Positions 8,017 to 17,448 are shown, numbered from the stretch's first letter. The stretch is DNA of 64,000 nucleotides from Propionimicrobium sp. PCR01-08-3 (GCF_030286045.1 NZ_CP127390.1:1877482-1941481), one strand, 5' to 3'. Numbers and translations: made by a program. The notes: a model not told the origin generated them from the letters alone.

Positions 8017-8253
8017 TCAATTGTCGATCGCCGCTTCACGAGCATCGTCCATCCTCGTCACCTGGAATCCTCCCCGAGGGCGGAAGCGCACACCTCCGTC
8101 CTTCAGTAGGCCCTGGACGAATCCGTAGGAGCGCCCACAGTCGGCGGCCAACGCCCGTATCGACTCTCCCGCTTCATAGCGTTCGACAAAAGATTGCTGT
8201 AGCTGGTCGCGCAATTCACCGGTGACGCGCTTACCCTTGGCCAGACGAATCAT
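8017..8253 (-). CDS. small helix-turn-helix protein, Rv1473A-like
   Basis: A 78-residue basic protein with a predicted helix-turn-helix: SFVERYEAGESIRALAADCGRSYGFVQGLL, followed by a basic RFRPRGG stretch. The ATG at 8253 has a near-perfect ribosome-binding site, AAGGAGG, 8 nt upstream. Such proteins are common in actinobacteria, often beside an ABC-F ATPase gene as here (the pair resembles Rv1473A and Rv1473 of M. tuberculosis, from memory). A role as transcriptional regulator is inferred from the fold only. The 253 bp between it and the ABC-F gene are visibly less GC-rich and hold one small palindrome (8393-8407) but no gene. Confidence 0.75.
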   Translation of the reverse strand: MIRLAKGKRVTGELRDQLQQSFVERYEAGESIRALAADCGRSYGFVQGLLKDGGVRFRPRGGFQVTRMDDAREAAIDN

Positions 8254-8506
8254 TTTGCCCGCCTCCTTCTCAAGCAACTCTGATTTTCAGAATAGCGGGC
8301 ACAATCGCTTGAGGGAACCGACTAATGAGGCCGAGATCGGCCGGGCTTTCTATCAATTTTTGAGAAATCAGCCGGCCTGCCAGGTGCTAAACCACTCTGA
8401 TAGAGTGCCATACGATAATGTCTTGATTGCAGCCTTTCCACGGCCGAGTCAGATCCTTGCCCGAAAGACACGCCGCGCGGACTGTTTGGATCTGTCGGTT
8501 GGGGAG

Positions 8507-10105
8507 TCAGGCCAGCGAGATCAATTCGGCGTAGTCCTCGCTCCACAGATCTTCGGTGCCGTCGGGCAGCACGATCACCCGATCCGGCTCCAAGGCTTCG
8601 ACAGCTCCCTCGTCGTGGGTGACCAGGACGATAGCCCCCTCGTAGCGGCGGATCGCATCGAGCACCTCTTTGCGGGACGCCGGGTCGAGGTTGTTGGTCG
8701 GCTCGTCGAGCAGCAGCACATTGGCCGACGACACCACCAAGGTGGCCAGCGCCAGGCGGGTCTTCTCGCCGCCGGACAGCACTCCGGCGGGCTTATAGTC
8801 ATCGTCGCCGGTGAACAGGAACCCACCCAGCACCCGGCGGGCCTCGGTCTCGTTGAGGTCGGGAGCTGCGTCCATCATGTTCTGCAAGACGCTCTTCTCG
8901 GGTTCGAGCAGGTCATGTTCCTGAGCGAAGTAACCGAGCTTGAGACCGTGCCCGGGCACCACTTCACCGGTGTCGGGGTTTTCGATGCCGGTCAACAGCC
9001 GCAGCAAAGTCGTCTTGCCGGCGCCGTTGAGCCCCAGGATGACCACCCGGGATCCCTTGTCAACGGCCAAATCGACGCCGGTGAAAACCTCAAGCGACCC
9101 GTAGGTCTTGGTGAGGTCCTTCGCCATCAACGGGGTCTTGCCGCAGGAGGCAGGGCTCGGGAAGGCGATCTTGGCGACCTTATCCTGAGCGCGCACACCC
9201 TCGGTGGACGCCAGCAGCTTCTCGGCACGCCGAGCCATGTTCTGCGCAGCAGTGGCCTTGGTGGCCTTGGCACCCAGCTTCTCGGCCTGCAGCCGCAGCT
9301 GAGCTGCCTTACGCTCGGCGCTCTGCCGCTCCCGCTTACGGCGCTTCTCATCGACGGCCCGCTGCTCCAGATACTTCGCCCAGTTCATCGAATACTGATC
9401 GAGCATGGTGCGGTTCGCGTCCAGATGGAAAACCTTCGTAACGGTCTCGCCCAGCAGTTCGACATCGTGGCTGATCATCATCACGCCACCGTCGTAATTC
9501 TTGACGAATTCACGCAGCCAAACGATCGAATCCGCGTCCAAGTGGTTGGTCGGCTCATCGAGCAGCAGCGTGTCGGCCCCGCTGAACAGGATCCGGGCCA
9601 GTTCGATCCGCCGGCGCTGGCCGCCTGACAGTTCGTGCAGCGGTTGACCCAGTGCGCGGTCCGGTAGGCCGAGGTTGGCGGCGATCCGGGCCGCCTCGGC
9701 CTCGGCTCCATATCCGCCGGCCGCCATCAGCTGAGCCTCAGCGCGGGCATAGGACGCCATGGCGTCTTCCTGCTCATCGCCGGTGGTCGAAGCCATCAGC
9801 TTTTCGTACTTGCGCAGCCGCACCAGCACAGAATCGAGTCCGCGGGCGGAGAGTATCCGGTTGCGGGCGAGCATTCCGGTATCCGTTTCGCGAGGATCTT
9901 GGGGAAGGTACCCGATCTCACCGCGCCGGGTGACGGTCCCTGCCGCGGGCAGGCCCTCCCCGGCGAGAATGCGCATCATGGTGGTTTTGCCTGCGCCATT
10001 GCGCCCCACCAGACCGATCTTGTCACCGGGATTCACCCGGAAGGTCGTGGGTTCGAGCAGTAGCCGTGCCCCCGCACGGACCTCGAGATCAGTAGCTTGC
10101 AACAT
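8507..10105 (-). CDS. ABC-F family ATPase (ribosome-associated)
   Basis: A 532-residue protein with two ABC domains and no membrane segments. Domain 1 has Walker A GRNGAGKTTM and signature LSGGQRRRIELARIL; domain 2 has Walker A GLNGAGKTTL and signature LSGGEKTRLALATLV. Both Walker B motifs are followed by DEPTN (N[HN]LD). Between them is a charged linker rich in Lys, Arg, Gln and Ala (about residues 240-320), the hallmark of ABC-F factors that bind the ribosomal E site. It resembles Rv1473-type proteins. Whether it gives antibiotic protection or acts as a housekeeping translation factor cannot be decided here. Confidence 0.9.
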   Translation of the reverse strand: MLQATDLEVRAGARLLLEPTTFRVNPGDKIGLVGRNGAGKTTMMRILAGEGLPAAGTVTRRGEIGYLPQDPRETDTGMLARNRILSARGLDSVLVRLRKYEKLMASTTGDEQEDAMASYARAEAQLMAAGGYGAEAEAARIAANLGLPDRALGQPLHELSGGQRRRIELARILFSGADTLLLDEPTNHLDADSIVWLREFVKNYDGGVMMISHDVELLGETVTKVFHLDANRTMLDQYSMNWAKYLEQRAVDEKRRKRERQSAERKAAQLRLQAEKLGAKATKATAAQNMARRAEKLLASTEGVRAQDKVAKIAFPSPASCGKTPLMAKDLTKTYGSLEVFTGVDLAVDKGSRVVILGLNGAGKTTLLRLLTGIENPDTGEVVPGHGLKLGYFAQEHDLLEPEKSVLQNMMDAAPDLNETEARRVLGGFLFTGDDDYKPAGVLSGGEKTRLALATLVVSSANVLLLDEPTNNLDPASRKEVLDAIRRYEGAIVLVTHDEGAVEALEPDRVIVLPDGTEDLWSEDYAELISLA

Positions 10106-10158
10106 AGTCGAGCCCTATTGTGTCTCGCGTTGTCGGGACGAGCAAACAATCGCCGGTC

Positions 10159-10187
10159 TTGTTGCCTATTCAGGTGCCACCTATACT
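10159..10187 (+). promoter_or_regulatory. promoter of thpR
   Basis: TTGTTG (10159-10164) and TATACT (10182-10187) are separated by exactly 17 nt, a good vegetative sigma factor match. The start ATG is only 9 nt beyond the -10, so the 5' UTR is about 2-3 nt. Confidence 0.65.
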
Positions 10188-10196
10188 CAGGCGCCA

Positions 10197-10796
10197 ATGG
10201 CAACTCATTACACATCACCAGCACACCCGGCGAGGCGGATGTTCGTCGCCGTCACTCCCCCGCCCGAGATCTCTGCCGAATTGCACGACCTCCTCGAACC
10301 ACACAAGATCCGCTGGCCCGAGATCCGGTGGACGATACCGGCGGGCTGGCATTTCACCTGCGCCTTCATGGGCCGGGTCGAACCGGGCCAGCTCGGCAAG
10401 CTCTCCGGCCTGCTCACCGATCTTGCCGCAGCGACCGCACGATTCGGCCTGGCGATCACCGGTGCGGGCGCATTTCCCGCTCCGGGTGCGGCAAAGATCC
10501 TTATGCTGCCCGCAGACGATCCGCTCGGCGATCTTGAGGCTCTCGCTCTCGGCTGCCGCAAGGCCTGTCGCCGGGCGGGCATCTATGTCACGGACGAGCC
10601 CTTTCAGGGCCATCTCACCATCGCAAGGTTTGCGCAGCCGACCGACGTCAGGCCGCAGATCGAGGCGCTCGCCGGCACCCAGGTCGGCCCCTGGGCGGTC
10701 ACCCAACTCGCCCTGATCGAGTCACTGCTCGGTCAAGGCGAGGGTGGACGCGCCCGCTACGTCGTCCGGGAGCGATTTCCGCTGGCCGCACACTGA
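10197..10796 (+). CDS. thpR: RNA 2',3'-cyclic phosphodiesterase / 2'-5' RNA ligase-like protein
   Basis: A 199-residue member of the 2H phosphoesterase family. The two catalytic tetrapeptides are visible as HFTCAFMG and HLTIARF, about 80 residues apart, and FVAVTPPPEI opens the fold. ThpR proteins hydrolyse 2',3'-cyclic phosphate RNA ends and can reversibly join 2'-5' linkages in vitro; the cellular role is unclear. The ATG at 10197 sits right after a good promoter. It converges with sufT, with 8 bp between the stops and no hairpin. Confidence 0.87.
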   Translation: MATHYTSPAHPARRMFVAVTPPPEISAELHDLLEPHKIRWPEIRWTIPAGWHFTCAFMGRVEPGQLGKLSGLLTDLAAATARFGLAITGAGAFPAPGAAKILMLPADDPLGDLEALALGCRKACRRAGIYVTDEPFQGHLTIARFAQPTDVRPQIEALAGTQVGPWAVTQLALIESLLGQGEGGRARYVVRERFPLAAH

Positions 10797-10804
10797 AGCA
10801 CAGC

Positions 10805-11200
10805 TCAGATCATGAAGCCCAGGGCTTGCAGTTGCTCACGTCCGTCGTCGGTGATCATCTCGAGGGACCACGGCGGCATCCACACCCAGGTGATGGTCAC
10901 CGAGCGTGCCAGCTGACCGAGTACCGCCTGCGCCTCCCATTCGATCTGGTCGGTCAGGGGGCAGGCGGGGCTGGTCAACGTCATCTCGAGGGTGACGTTG
11001 AGGTCGTCGTCGATTTCCACGTCGTAGACGAGGCCGAGATCGACGACGTTGACCATCAGCTCGGGGTCGACGACCTCTTTGAGGGCTTCGAGAATGACGT
11101 ACTTCTTCTGCTCGGGAGTCGCGTCGCCCCAGGTGCCACCACCCGGGTTCGGTGTGGTATCCGGCAATTCGTCCTTGACGAGGTCAGATGGATTGGTCAT
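10805..11200 (-). CDS. sufT: SufT-like metal-sulfur cluster assembly factor (DUF59/MIP18)
   Basis: A 131-residue protein with an acidic, variable N-terminus and a DUF59 domain: VVDPELMVNVVDLGLVYDVEI, then LTSPACPLTDQIEWEAQ with the conserved reactive cysteine, and TITWVWMPPWS. These proteins act in maturation of iron-sulfur proteins. The ATG at 11200 is chosen because AGGAG lies 5 nt upstream, embedded in the end of sufU; the sufU stop is just 2 nt before the start. It is the last gene of the suf operon and converges with thpR. Confidence 0.88.
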   Translation of the reverse strand: MTNPSDLVKDELPDTTPNPGGGTWGDATPEQKKYVILEALKEVVDPELMVNVVDLGLVYDVEIDDDLNVTLEMTLTSPACPLTDQIEWEAQAVLGQLARSVTITWVWMPPWSLEMITDDGREQLQALGFMI

Positions 11201-11202
11201 GG

Positions 11203-11667
11203 TCACTCCTTACCCGGTGTGAGTGCGGAAACATCAACACCTGAGCGAATCAAGGCGTCCTCCAACGAGGTCCAGCCGAGCATGGCGCACTTCACCCTGC
11301 CCGGAAATTGGGCGACGCCGGCGAACGCGATGGCGTCCTCCAGCCGGTCCTCGTTCGGTTCGATCTTGCCCTGGCCTTCCATCAGCTCACGGAACTCTTC
11401 GAACAGAGCAATCGAGTCGGCGAGGTTTCGTCCGATCAGCAGGTCGGTCATTATCGAGATGGACGCCTGGGAGATCGAGCAGCCTTCGGCGTCGTACGAG
11501 ATGTCGGCGATCGTGTCGCCGTCGACCGCGACGCGAAGCGTCACCTCATCGCCACAGCTGGGGTTCACATGATGAACCTCGGCTCCGAACGGGGTCCGCA
11601 AGCCGGCATTGTGCTTCTCGCGGTAGTGGTCGAGGATGATGTCTTGATACAGCTGTTCAACGCTCAT
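11203..11667 (-). CDS. sufU: SufU-type zinc-dependent sulfurtransferase
   Basis: A 154-residue protein of the IscU/SufU family. The three conserved cysteines are present: Cys38 in NPSCGDE, Cys63 in EGCSISQAS and Cys127 in VKCAMLGW, with Asp40 as a further zinc ligand. The insertion between the second and third cysteines marks it as SufU rather than IscU. It accepts persulfide from SufS and passes it to the SufBCD scaffold. The ATG at 11667 has GGGAGA upstream and overlaps the end of sufS by 11 bases, implying translational coupling. Confidence 0.93.
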   Translation of the reverse strand: MSVEQLYQDIILDHYREKHNAGLRTPFGAEVHHVNPSCGDEVTLRVAVDGDTIADISYDAEGCSISQASISIMTDLLIGRNLADSIALFEEFRELMEGQGKIEPNEDRLEDAIAFAGVAQFPGRVKCAMLGWTSLEDALIRSGVDVSALTPGKE

Positions 11668-12910
11668 GTCTTCTCCCGGTGCGCGAGTTGAAGAAGTCAT
11701 AGGCCCACGCCACGGCATCGATCAACGCGTCCACTTCCTCGGGCGTGGTGTACAGGTATCCGGACGCCCGAGACGAGCTCTGCACACCCAGCCGCTGATG
11801 CAGCGGCGCCGCGCAATGATGCCCGCCCCGGACGGCGACCCCGCGACTGTCAAGCAGCTGCATCAGATCGTGCGGGTGCACGCCCTCCACGGTGAACGAG
11901 ACGGCTCCGCCGCGGTCGACGGCCTCAGTGGGCCCCAGGATGCGCACGCCTTCCAGCGAACCGAGCCCGGCCAGCATCTTGGCGGTGATCTCGTTTTCGT
12001 GGTCGGCAATGGCCTCCATACCGATGCGGCTCAGGTAGTCGATAGCGGCACCCAGACCGACCGCCTGCGCGATCGGCGGAGTGCCGGCCTCGAAGCGATG
12101 CGGCGGCGGCGCATAGGTCGAACGCTCCATCCGCACCACCTCGATCATCTCGCCCCCGCCGAGGAACGGCGGAAGCGAGTCGAGCAGATCAAAGCGCCCC
12201 CACAGCACACCGATGCCGGTCGGCCCACACAGCTTGTGCCCGGTGAACGCCATCAGGTCGACACCCAGCGCATTCACGTCAGTGGCACGCTGCGGCACGC
12301 CCTGCGACCCATCGGCGACCATGATGGCGCCGACCGAATGCGCCCAATCGGCGATCTGGCGGACCGGAGTGATGGAGCCCAGCACATTGCTCACCCAGGC
12401 AACCGAGACGACCTTGGTGTGCTCATTGATCAGCCCGTCGCGCTGAGCCTTGTCCAGATCCAGCCGGCCCTCATCGGTCACGTCGAACCAGCGAAGCGTC
12501 GCCCCGGACGCTTCGCAGGCCAACTGCCAGGGCACCAGGTTCGAGTGATGTTCCAGCACCGAGATGACGACCTCGTCGCCGGGCTTCAGCCTGCTGCCCA
12601 GGGTGTAGGCCGCCAGGTTCAGCGCCTCCGAGGCGTTCTTGGTGAAGACGACCTCTTCGGGCCGGGCCGCGTGAATGAACTCCGCTACCTTCGCCCGGGC
12701 GCCCTCGAATGCTGCGGTCGCTTCGGCACCCAGGGTGTGCATGGCGCGGGCGACGTTCGCATTGTGGCGCAGGTAGTGCGCCTCAACCGCCTCGACGACC
12801 TCGCGAGGTTTCTGCGAGGTGTTCGCCGAGTCGAGGTAGACCAGCCGGTGGCCATCGACTTCCCGGTCGAGGATCGGGAAGTCGGCCCGGATAGCAGCGG
12901 AATCCCACAT
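11657..12910 (-). CDS. sufS: cysteine desulfurase SufS
   Basis: A 417-residue class V aminotransferase-fold enzyme that takes sulfur from cysteine for iron-sulfur cluster assembly. The pyridoxal phosphate lysine is Lys226 in AFTGHKLCGPTG, and the persulfide-carrying cysteine is Cys366 in RGGHHCAAPLH, the short-loop type II arrangement of SufS. YLDSANTSQKP near residue 25-35 is also characteristic. The start ATG overlaps the sufC stop (TGATG). Activation by SufU is expected from the neighbouring gene. Confidence 0.95.
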   Translation of the reverse strand: MWDSAAIRADFPILDREVDGHRLVYLDSANTSQKPREVVEAVEAHYLRHNANVARAMHTLGAEATAAFEGARAKVAEFIHAARPEEVVFTKNASEALNLAAYTLGSRLKPGDEVVISVLEHHSNLVPWQLACEASGATLRWFDVTDEGRLDLDKAQRDGLINEHTKVVSVAWVSNVLGSITPVRQIADWAHSVGAIMVADGSQGVPQRATDVNALGVDLMAFTGHKLCGPTGIGVLWGRFDLLDSLPPFLGGGEMIEVVRMERSTYAPPPHRFEAGTPPIAQAVGLGAAIDYLSRIGMEAIADHENEITAKMLAGLGSLEGVRILGPTEAVDRGGAVSFTVEGVHPHDLMQLLDSRGVAVRGGHHCAAPLHQRLGVQSSSRASGYLYTTPEEVDALIDAVAWAYDFFNSRTGRRHER

Positions 12911-13671
12911 CAGGCGTGCACGGCTTTCAGGTACTTGTCGTAGCCTTCGACCTCGAGCTCGGCGGCCAGCTCCTTGCCGCCCTCGGCGACGATCCGGCCG
13001 TCCACGAAGACGTGCACGTGGGTGGGCTCGACGTAGCGCAGGATGCGCTGGTAATGGGTGATCAGCATCACGCCGTGCTCGCCCCGGTCGGAATACCGGT
13101 TGATGCCCTCCGCGACCGTGCGCACCGCGTCGATGTCGAGGCCGGAGTCGATCTCGTCGAGAATCGCGATCTTCGGGTCCAGCAGGTCGAGCTGGACGAT
13201 TTCACCGCGCTTCTTCTCACCACCGGAGAAGCCCTCGTTGATGGAGCGGCCCGAGAAACTCGGATCCATGTCCATCCGCTCGAGCGCCGCGGTCACCTCT
13301 TTCGGCCAGGTGCGCACCTTGGGTGCCACACCATCCAGCGCGGTCTTCGCGGTACGCAGGAAGTTCGCGGTCGACACGCCCGGAACCTCGATCGGGTACT
13401 GCATGGCGAGGAAGAGGCCGGCCTTGGCGCGCTTGTCAACGCTCAACTCGGTCAGCTCCTCGCCGTCCAGGGTCGCCGAACCGGAGGTGATGGTGTACTT
13501 CGGATGACCGGCCAGCGAGTAGGCCAGCGTCGACTTTCCCGAGCCGTTGGGGCCCATGATCGCGTGGATCTCGCCCGAGCGGATCGTGAGGTTGACGCCC
13601 TTGAGGATCTGCTTGGGACCGGACTCGGTCTCGACGTCTGCGTACAGATCTTTGATGACTAGTTCTGCCAT
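12910..13671 (-). CDS. sufC: Fe-S cluster assembly ATPase SufC
   Basis: A 253-residue ABC-type ATPase with Walker A GPNGSGKSTL, signature GFSGGEKKRGEIVQL and Walker B IAILDEIDSGLDIDAVR, the DEIDSGLD form being specific to SufC. It forms a cytoplasmic complex with SufB and SufD, in which ATP hydrolysis drives cluster assembly. The ATG at 13671 begins the conserved MAELVIKDLYADVE sequence; the upstream open extension lacks family similarity. The gap to the upstream Rieske gene is only 7 nt. Confidence 0.96.
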   Translation of the reverse strand: MAELVIKDLYADVETESGPKQILKGVNLTIRSGEIHAIMGPNGSGKSTLAYSLAGHPKYTITSGSATLDGEELTELSVDKRAKAGLFLAMQYPIEVPGVSTANFLRTAKTALDGVAPKVRTWPKEVTAALERMDMDPSFSGRSINEGFSGGEKKRGEIVQLDLLDPKIAILDEIDSGLDIDAVRTVAEGINRYSDRGEHGVMLITHYQRILRYVEPTHVHVFVDGRIVAEGGKELAAELEVEGYDKYLKAVHA

Positions 13672-13678
13672 GGGTGTT

Positions 13679-14023
13679 TCAGGCCTCCGTATGAGGTTGG
13701 ATCGGATTGTCGACATCGACGACGATCTGATCGCCCTCGATAGAACATGGATAAACGGGCACCGGCTGGGTGGCCGGCAAATTCAGTGCAGCGCCGGTAC
13801 GAAGGCTGAACATCGAACCGTGAAGATAGCACTCGATGCTGCAGTCGTCTTCGTCCACGTCGCCTTCTGACAGGCGGACATGTCCGTGGCTGCATTCGTC
13901 CCGGATGGCGAAGATCTCGTCTCCGACACGCACCAGTGCGACCTCGAGGTCGCTGTCGGGAACCTCGACCCCGAGCGGCAGGTCATCGAGGTCGTCGACA
14001 TCCGCGACGGGCACGAAGCTCAT
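13679..14023 (-). CDS. Rieske-type [2Fe-2S] ferredoxin in the suf operon
   Basis: A 114-residue single Rieske domain. The cluster ligands are Cys44 and His46 in ECSHGHV and Cys65 and His68 in ECYLHGSMF. It resembles the small ferredoxin subunits of non-heme iron dioxygenases, but no oxygenase gene is near. The gene lies between sufD (4-nt overlap) and sufC (7-nt gap), so it is co-expressed with the SUF machinery; such insertions occur in many actinobacterial suf operons. A role as electron donor for cluster assembly or as a client protein is inference. Confidence 0.88.
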   Translation of the reverse strand: MSFVPVADVDDLDDLPLGVEVPDSDLEVALVRVGDEIFAIRDECSHGHVRLSEGDVDEDDCSIECYLHGSMFSLRTGAALNLPATQPVPVYPCSIEGDQIVVDVDNPIQPHTEA

Positions 14024-15210
14024 TCGTCCGCCTCGGCCTTGGCCAGCACGGATTCGGACGACATGCCTTCGATCGCGGACAGCTGGACGCTGAGCGCGGC
14101 TGCGAGCCGCTCCTCGACATCGGCGATGCCGATGCGGTGGATGATGTCGAGGAAGAACCCCTCGACGACCAAGCGGCGGGCGTCCGGCTCGGGAATGCCA
14201 CGGCTGCGCAGATAGAACAGCTGCTCCTCATCGAAACGCCCGGTCGAGCTCGCGTGGCCGGCGCCACGGATCTCGCCGGTCTCGATCTCGAGGTTCGGCA
14301 CGGAGTCGGCCTGGCAGCCCTCGGTGAGCATCAGATTCTTGTTGGTCTCGTAGGTCTCGATGTCGAGAGCGTTCGACCTGATCAGCACGTCGCCGATCCA
14401 CACCGAGTGTGAGCCCTTGCCCTGCAGCGCACCGCGGTAGTCGACATGGCTCTCGGTGCTCGGGGCGTTGTGGTCGATGAACATGCGGTGCTCCACATGC
14501 TGGCTGGCCTGCGAGAAGTAGAGGCCGAGCTGCTGCAGATTGCCTCCGGTGCCGTTGAACTCGGCTCGTTCGTTCAGCCGCACATCGCCCTTGCCGACGG
14601 TCGCCTGGATGGTGCGCACGTTGGCGTCGCGTCCGACCAGCACCGAGACCTGCCCGCCGTGTACCGAGCCCTCGTCCCAGTCCTGGACGCTGACGAAGTC
14701 GACGTGCGAGCCGTCACCGGCGTGCAATTCGGCCTTGCCGGCGAAGCGGCCCTTTCCGGTGTGCCGCAGCAATACGGTGGCAACCGCGTGGTGCCCGATG
14801 TCGATCAGCAGATGCCCGGCAAGATCCTTGCCTTCGGCATCGAGGTCGATCACCAGCGGGTCGGCCAGTTCGGCCTCCGGCGGCACCGAGATCAGCGTCA
14901 CGTCGTCGCCCGCGTCTTTGGCCGCGAGCGCGCCCACCAGGTCGACCGGCGCATCGAACGAGAACGCCATGGCCTCGTTAAGCGACACCTTCCGGGTGGT
15001 CACCTCGCCGGGCAGCTTCAGCTGCCACTGCGCATGATCGACGCTGCCCGCCTGCAATAGCGAGTTGAAGCGCTCGACCGGCGTGAACCGCCAGGTCTCC
15101 TCCAGCCCGGTGGGCAGCGGATGATCTGCGACGTTCCAGGATGGCGTCGGGTGCAGATGCGACTTGATGGTCTCCCGCGCCGGGGCAGACGTGCTTGTTG
15201 TCATGGTCAC
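14020..15210 (-). CDS. sufD: Fe-S cluster assembly protein SufD
   Basis: A 396-residue beta-helix scaffold protein of the SufBCD complex. The C-terminal region carries the shared SufB/SufD core: IGDVLIRSNALDIETYETNKNLMLTEGCQADSVPNLEIETGEI, then GHASSTGRFDEEQLFYLRSRGIPE. The GTG at 15210 is favoured because AGGAG lies 9 nt upstream; an in-frame ATG is at 15204. It overlaps the start of the Rieske gene by 4 bases and follows sufB by 49 bp. Confidence 0.93.
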   Translation of the reverse strand: MTMTTSTSAPARETIKSHLHPTPSWNVADHPLPTGLEETWRFTPVERFNSLLQAGSVDHAQWQLKLPGEVTTRKVSLNEAMAFSFDAPVDLVGALAAKDAGDDVTLISVPPEAELADPLVIDLDAEGKDLAGHLLIDIGHHAVATVLLRHTGKGRFAGKAELHAGDGSHVDFVSVQDWDEGSVHGGQVSVLVGRDANVRTIQATVGKGDVRLNERAEFNGTGGNLQQLGLYFSQASQHVEHRMFIDHNAPSTESHVDYRGALQGKGSHSVWIGDVLIRSNALDIETYETNKNLMLTEGCQADSVPNLEIETGEIRGAGHASSTGRFDEEQLFYLRSRGIPEPDARRLVVEGFFLDIIHRIGIADVEERLAAALSVQLSAIEGMSSESVLAKAEADE

Positions 15211-15259
15211 GGATAATTTCTCCTGTCAGGTGATGGTGAAGGTTGGCGGCGAGCCCTGC

Positions 15260-16723
15260 TCAGCCCACCGACCCTTCCATCTGCAATTCGATGAGCCGGT
15301 TCAGTTCGAGCGCGTATTCCATCGGGAGCTCGCGGGCGATCGGCTCGACGAACCCACGCACCACCATTGCGGCCGACTCGTCTTCTGACAGGCCGCGCTG
15401 CATCAGGTAGAACAGCTGGTCCTGACTGATCTTCGAGACCGTCGCCTCATGGGCCATCGTGACGTCTTCCTCGCGCACGTCGACGTAGGGGTAGGTGTCG
15501 GTACGCGAGATGGAATCGACGAGCAGGGCGTCACATTTCACATTGGACGCCGAATGCCTGGCGCCGGGCTGCACTTCGACCAGGCCTCGGTAGGAGGAGC
15601 GTCCACCATCACGGCTGATCGACTTCGAGACGATCGTGCTGGAGGTGCTCGGCGCACAATGCACCATCTTCGCCCCGGTGTCCTGGTGCTGCCCGTTGCC
15701 GGCGAAAGCGATCGACAGCGCCTCACCCTTGGCATTCGGGCCCATCAGGTAGCAGGCCGGGTACTTCATGTTGGTCTTGGAGCCGATGTTGCCGTCGATC
15801 CATTCCATGGTGCCGCCCTCTTCGACGGTCGCGCGCTGGGTCACCAGGTTGTACACATTGCCCGACCAGTTCTGGATGGTGGTGTAGCGGACGCGCGCGT
15901 CCTTCTTCACCACGATCTCGACAATGGCCGCATGCAACGAATCCGACTTGTAAATCGGGGCCGTGCAGCCTTCAACGTAGTGCACGTACGAGCCCTCGTC
16001 GGCGATGATCAGCGTCCGCTCGAACTGACCGAGGTTCTCGGTGTTCATCCGGAAGTAGGCCTGCAACGGGATCGTCACGTTGACGCCCTTGGGCACGTAG
16101 ATGAACGATCCGCCCGACCACACCGCGGTGTTCAACGCCGCGAATTTGTTGTCGCCGGCCGGGATCACCGAGCCGAAGTACTCCTCGAACAACTCCGGGT
16201 ATTCCTTCAAGCCGGTGTCGGTGTCGAGGAAGACCACGCCCTGCTTGGCGAGCTCCTCATTGATCTTGTGATAGACCACCTCGGACTCGTACTGGGCCGC
16301 AACACCGGCAACCAGGCGAGCCTTCTCGGCCTCCGGGATGCCGAGCTTGTCGTAGGTGTTCTTGATGTCGTCGGGCAGATCCTCCCAGGACTGTGCCTGC
16401 TTCTCGGTGGACCGCACGTAGTACTTGATCGAGTCGAAGTCGATCGTCGACAGGTCGGCGCCCCACTTTGGCAGCGGTTTGCGATCGAAAAGCCGCAGAC
16501 CCTTGAGGCGGCGCTTGAGCATCCACTCCGGCTCGTTCTTGATAGCGGAGATGCCGCGGACGACGTCTGCGTTCAATCCCCGCTGAGCGATCGCTCCAGC
16601 GGCGTCGGAGTCGTGCCAGCCGTATTTATAGGTGGCCAAGGAGTTGAACTGTTCAACTTCTTGTTCGGCTACTTCCGCCTTCGTCGCCATGCGGTCGGTT
16701 CGAGGCTGGATATCGGTCGTCAT
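15260..16723 (-). CDS. sufB: Fe-S cluster assembly scaffold SufB
   Basis: A 487-residue protein, the usual length for SufB without an intein, in contrast to the mycobacterial gene. Recognisable blocks are [11 protein letters not shown] at the N-terminus, [48 protein letters not shown] and the C-terminal [25 protein letters not shown]. With SufC and SufD it builds iron-sulfur clusters in the cytoplasm. The ATG at 16723 has AGGTG 6 nt upstream and overlaps the sufR stop by 4 bases. Confidence 0.96.
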   Translation of the reverse strand: MTTDIQPRTDRMATKAEVAEQEVEQFNSLATYKYGWHDSDAAGAIAQRGLNADVVRGISAIKNEPEWMLKRRLKGLRLFDRKPLPKWGADLSTIDFDSIKYYVRSTEKQAQSWEDLPDDIKNTYDKLGIPEAEKARLVAGVAAQYESEVVYHKINEELAKQGVVFLDTDTGLKEYPELFEEYFGSVIPAGDNKFAALNTAVWSGGSFIYVPKGVNVTIPLQAYFRMNTENLGQFERTLIIADEGSYVHYVEGCTAPIYKSDSLHAAIVEIVVKKDARVRYTTIQNWSGNVYNLVTQRATVEEGGTMEWIDGNIGSKTNMKYPACYLMGPNAKGEALSIAFAGNGQHQDTGAKMVHCAPSTSSTIVSKSISRDGGRSSYRGLVEVQPGARHSASNVKCDALLVDSISRTDTYPYVDVREEDVTMAHEATVSKISQDQLFYLMQRGLSEDESAAMVVRGFVEPIARELPMEYALELNRLIELQMEGSVG

Positions 16724-17448
16724 GCAATCACCTTTCGATCTGCGGATGCAGAAACCGGATTGGGTAGCGGTGTTGGACCGCCTACGTGAAGCCGGCAGGC
16801 CAACGCGCCATGGGCGATGGTGGCCGACCGGGAAACGTCGGTGCCGAGCAGCCGCGCAAACACGCTCGTCTCGGCGTCACACAGTTGGGGATATTCGGTG
16901 GCCACGTCGACCACCGGGCAATGGTGCTGGCACAACTCGGCGCTGCCTTCGGTCTCCGCGAAGTAGCCGGCGGCGCTCAACGCCTCGGCGAGCACCTCCA
17001 TCGGGTCCTTCTCGGGATCGGTGGTACGGCGGCGACGGTAGTCGTCCTCCAGGTCGGTGAGCCTGCGCTCGGCAAAACGGTCGATCGCGTCCGGACCGGC
17101 AATAGCCACGAGTTCGGCGAGTGCGCTCAACGCGAGGTCGTCGTAGGCCTGACCGAAACCCTTGCGTCCGGTAGCGGTCAACTGGTAAACACTTGCCGGA
17201 CGACCGCGGCCGCGAGGCCCCGTCTGCTCGATGGTGGTGATCTGGCCGCCATCGACGAGCCCAATAAGATGACGGCGCACTCCGGCCGGCGTCAACTCCA
17301 AGGCATCGGCTAGTTCGGCGGCGGTCATGGTCCCGCGCTCAAGCAGCAGGTCCAGCACCCGCTGGCGAGTGGAGGCATCAGTGGCCGCTGCCTGGTCTCC
17401 AGCTGAACTGGTCATCTCGGCACGGTTTTCGATTTCCACGCGTTCCAT
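16720..17448 (-). CDS. sufR: SufR-type iron-sulfur transcriptional regulator
   Basis: A 242-residue ArsR/DeoR-like winged helix protein. The DNA-binding part is about residues 25-95 ([34 protein letters not shown], then [12 protein letters not shown]). The C-terminal part has the candidate cluster ligands Cys173 and Cys177 (LCQHHC), Cys190 (QLCDAE) and Cys218 (ACRLHV). SufR binds an Fe-S cluster and represses the suf operon when cluster supply is adequate. The ATG at 17448 follows TATTTA by 6 nt; an alternative ATG is at 17415. An inverted repeat 45 bp upstream is a candidate operator. Confidence 0.9.
   Translation of the reverse strand: MERVEIENRAEMTSSAGDQAAATDASTRQRVLDLLLERGTMTAAELADALELTPAGVRRHLIGLVDGGQITTIEQTGPRGRGRPASVYQLTATGRKGFGQAYDDLALSALAELVAIAGPDAIDRFAERRLTDLEDDYRRRRTTDPEKDPMEVLAEALSAAGYFAETEGSAELCQHHCPVVDVATEYPQLCDAETSVFARLLGTDVSRSATIAHGALACRLHVGGPTPLPNPVSASADRKVIA

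Noticed and set aside
8393-8407. Palindrome CACTCTGATAGAGTG in the spacer between the ABC-F gene and the HTH gene.
   Set aside because: Only 6-bp arms, no U-tract and no clear promoter nearby; too weak to call an operator or terminator.
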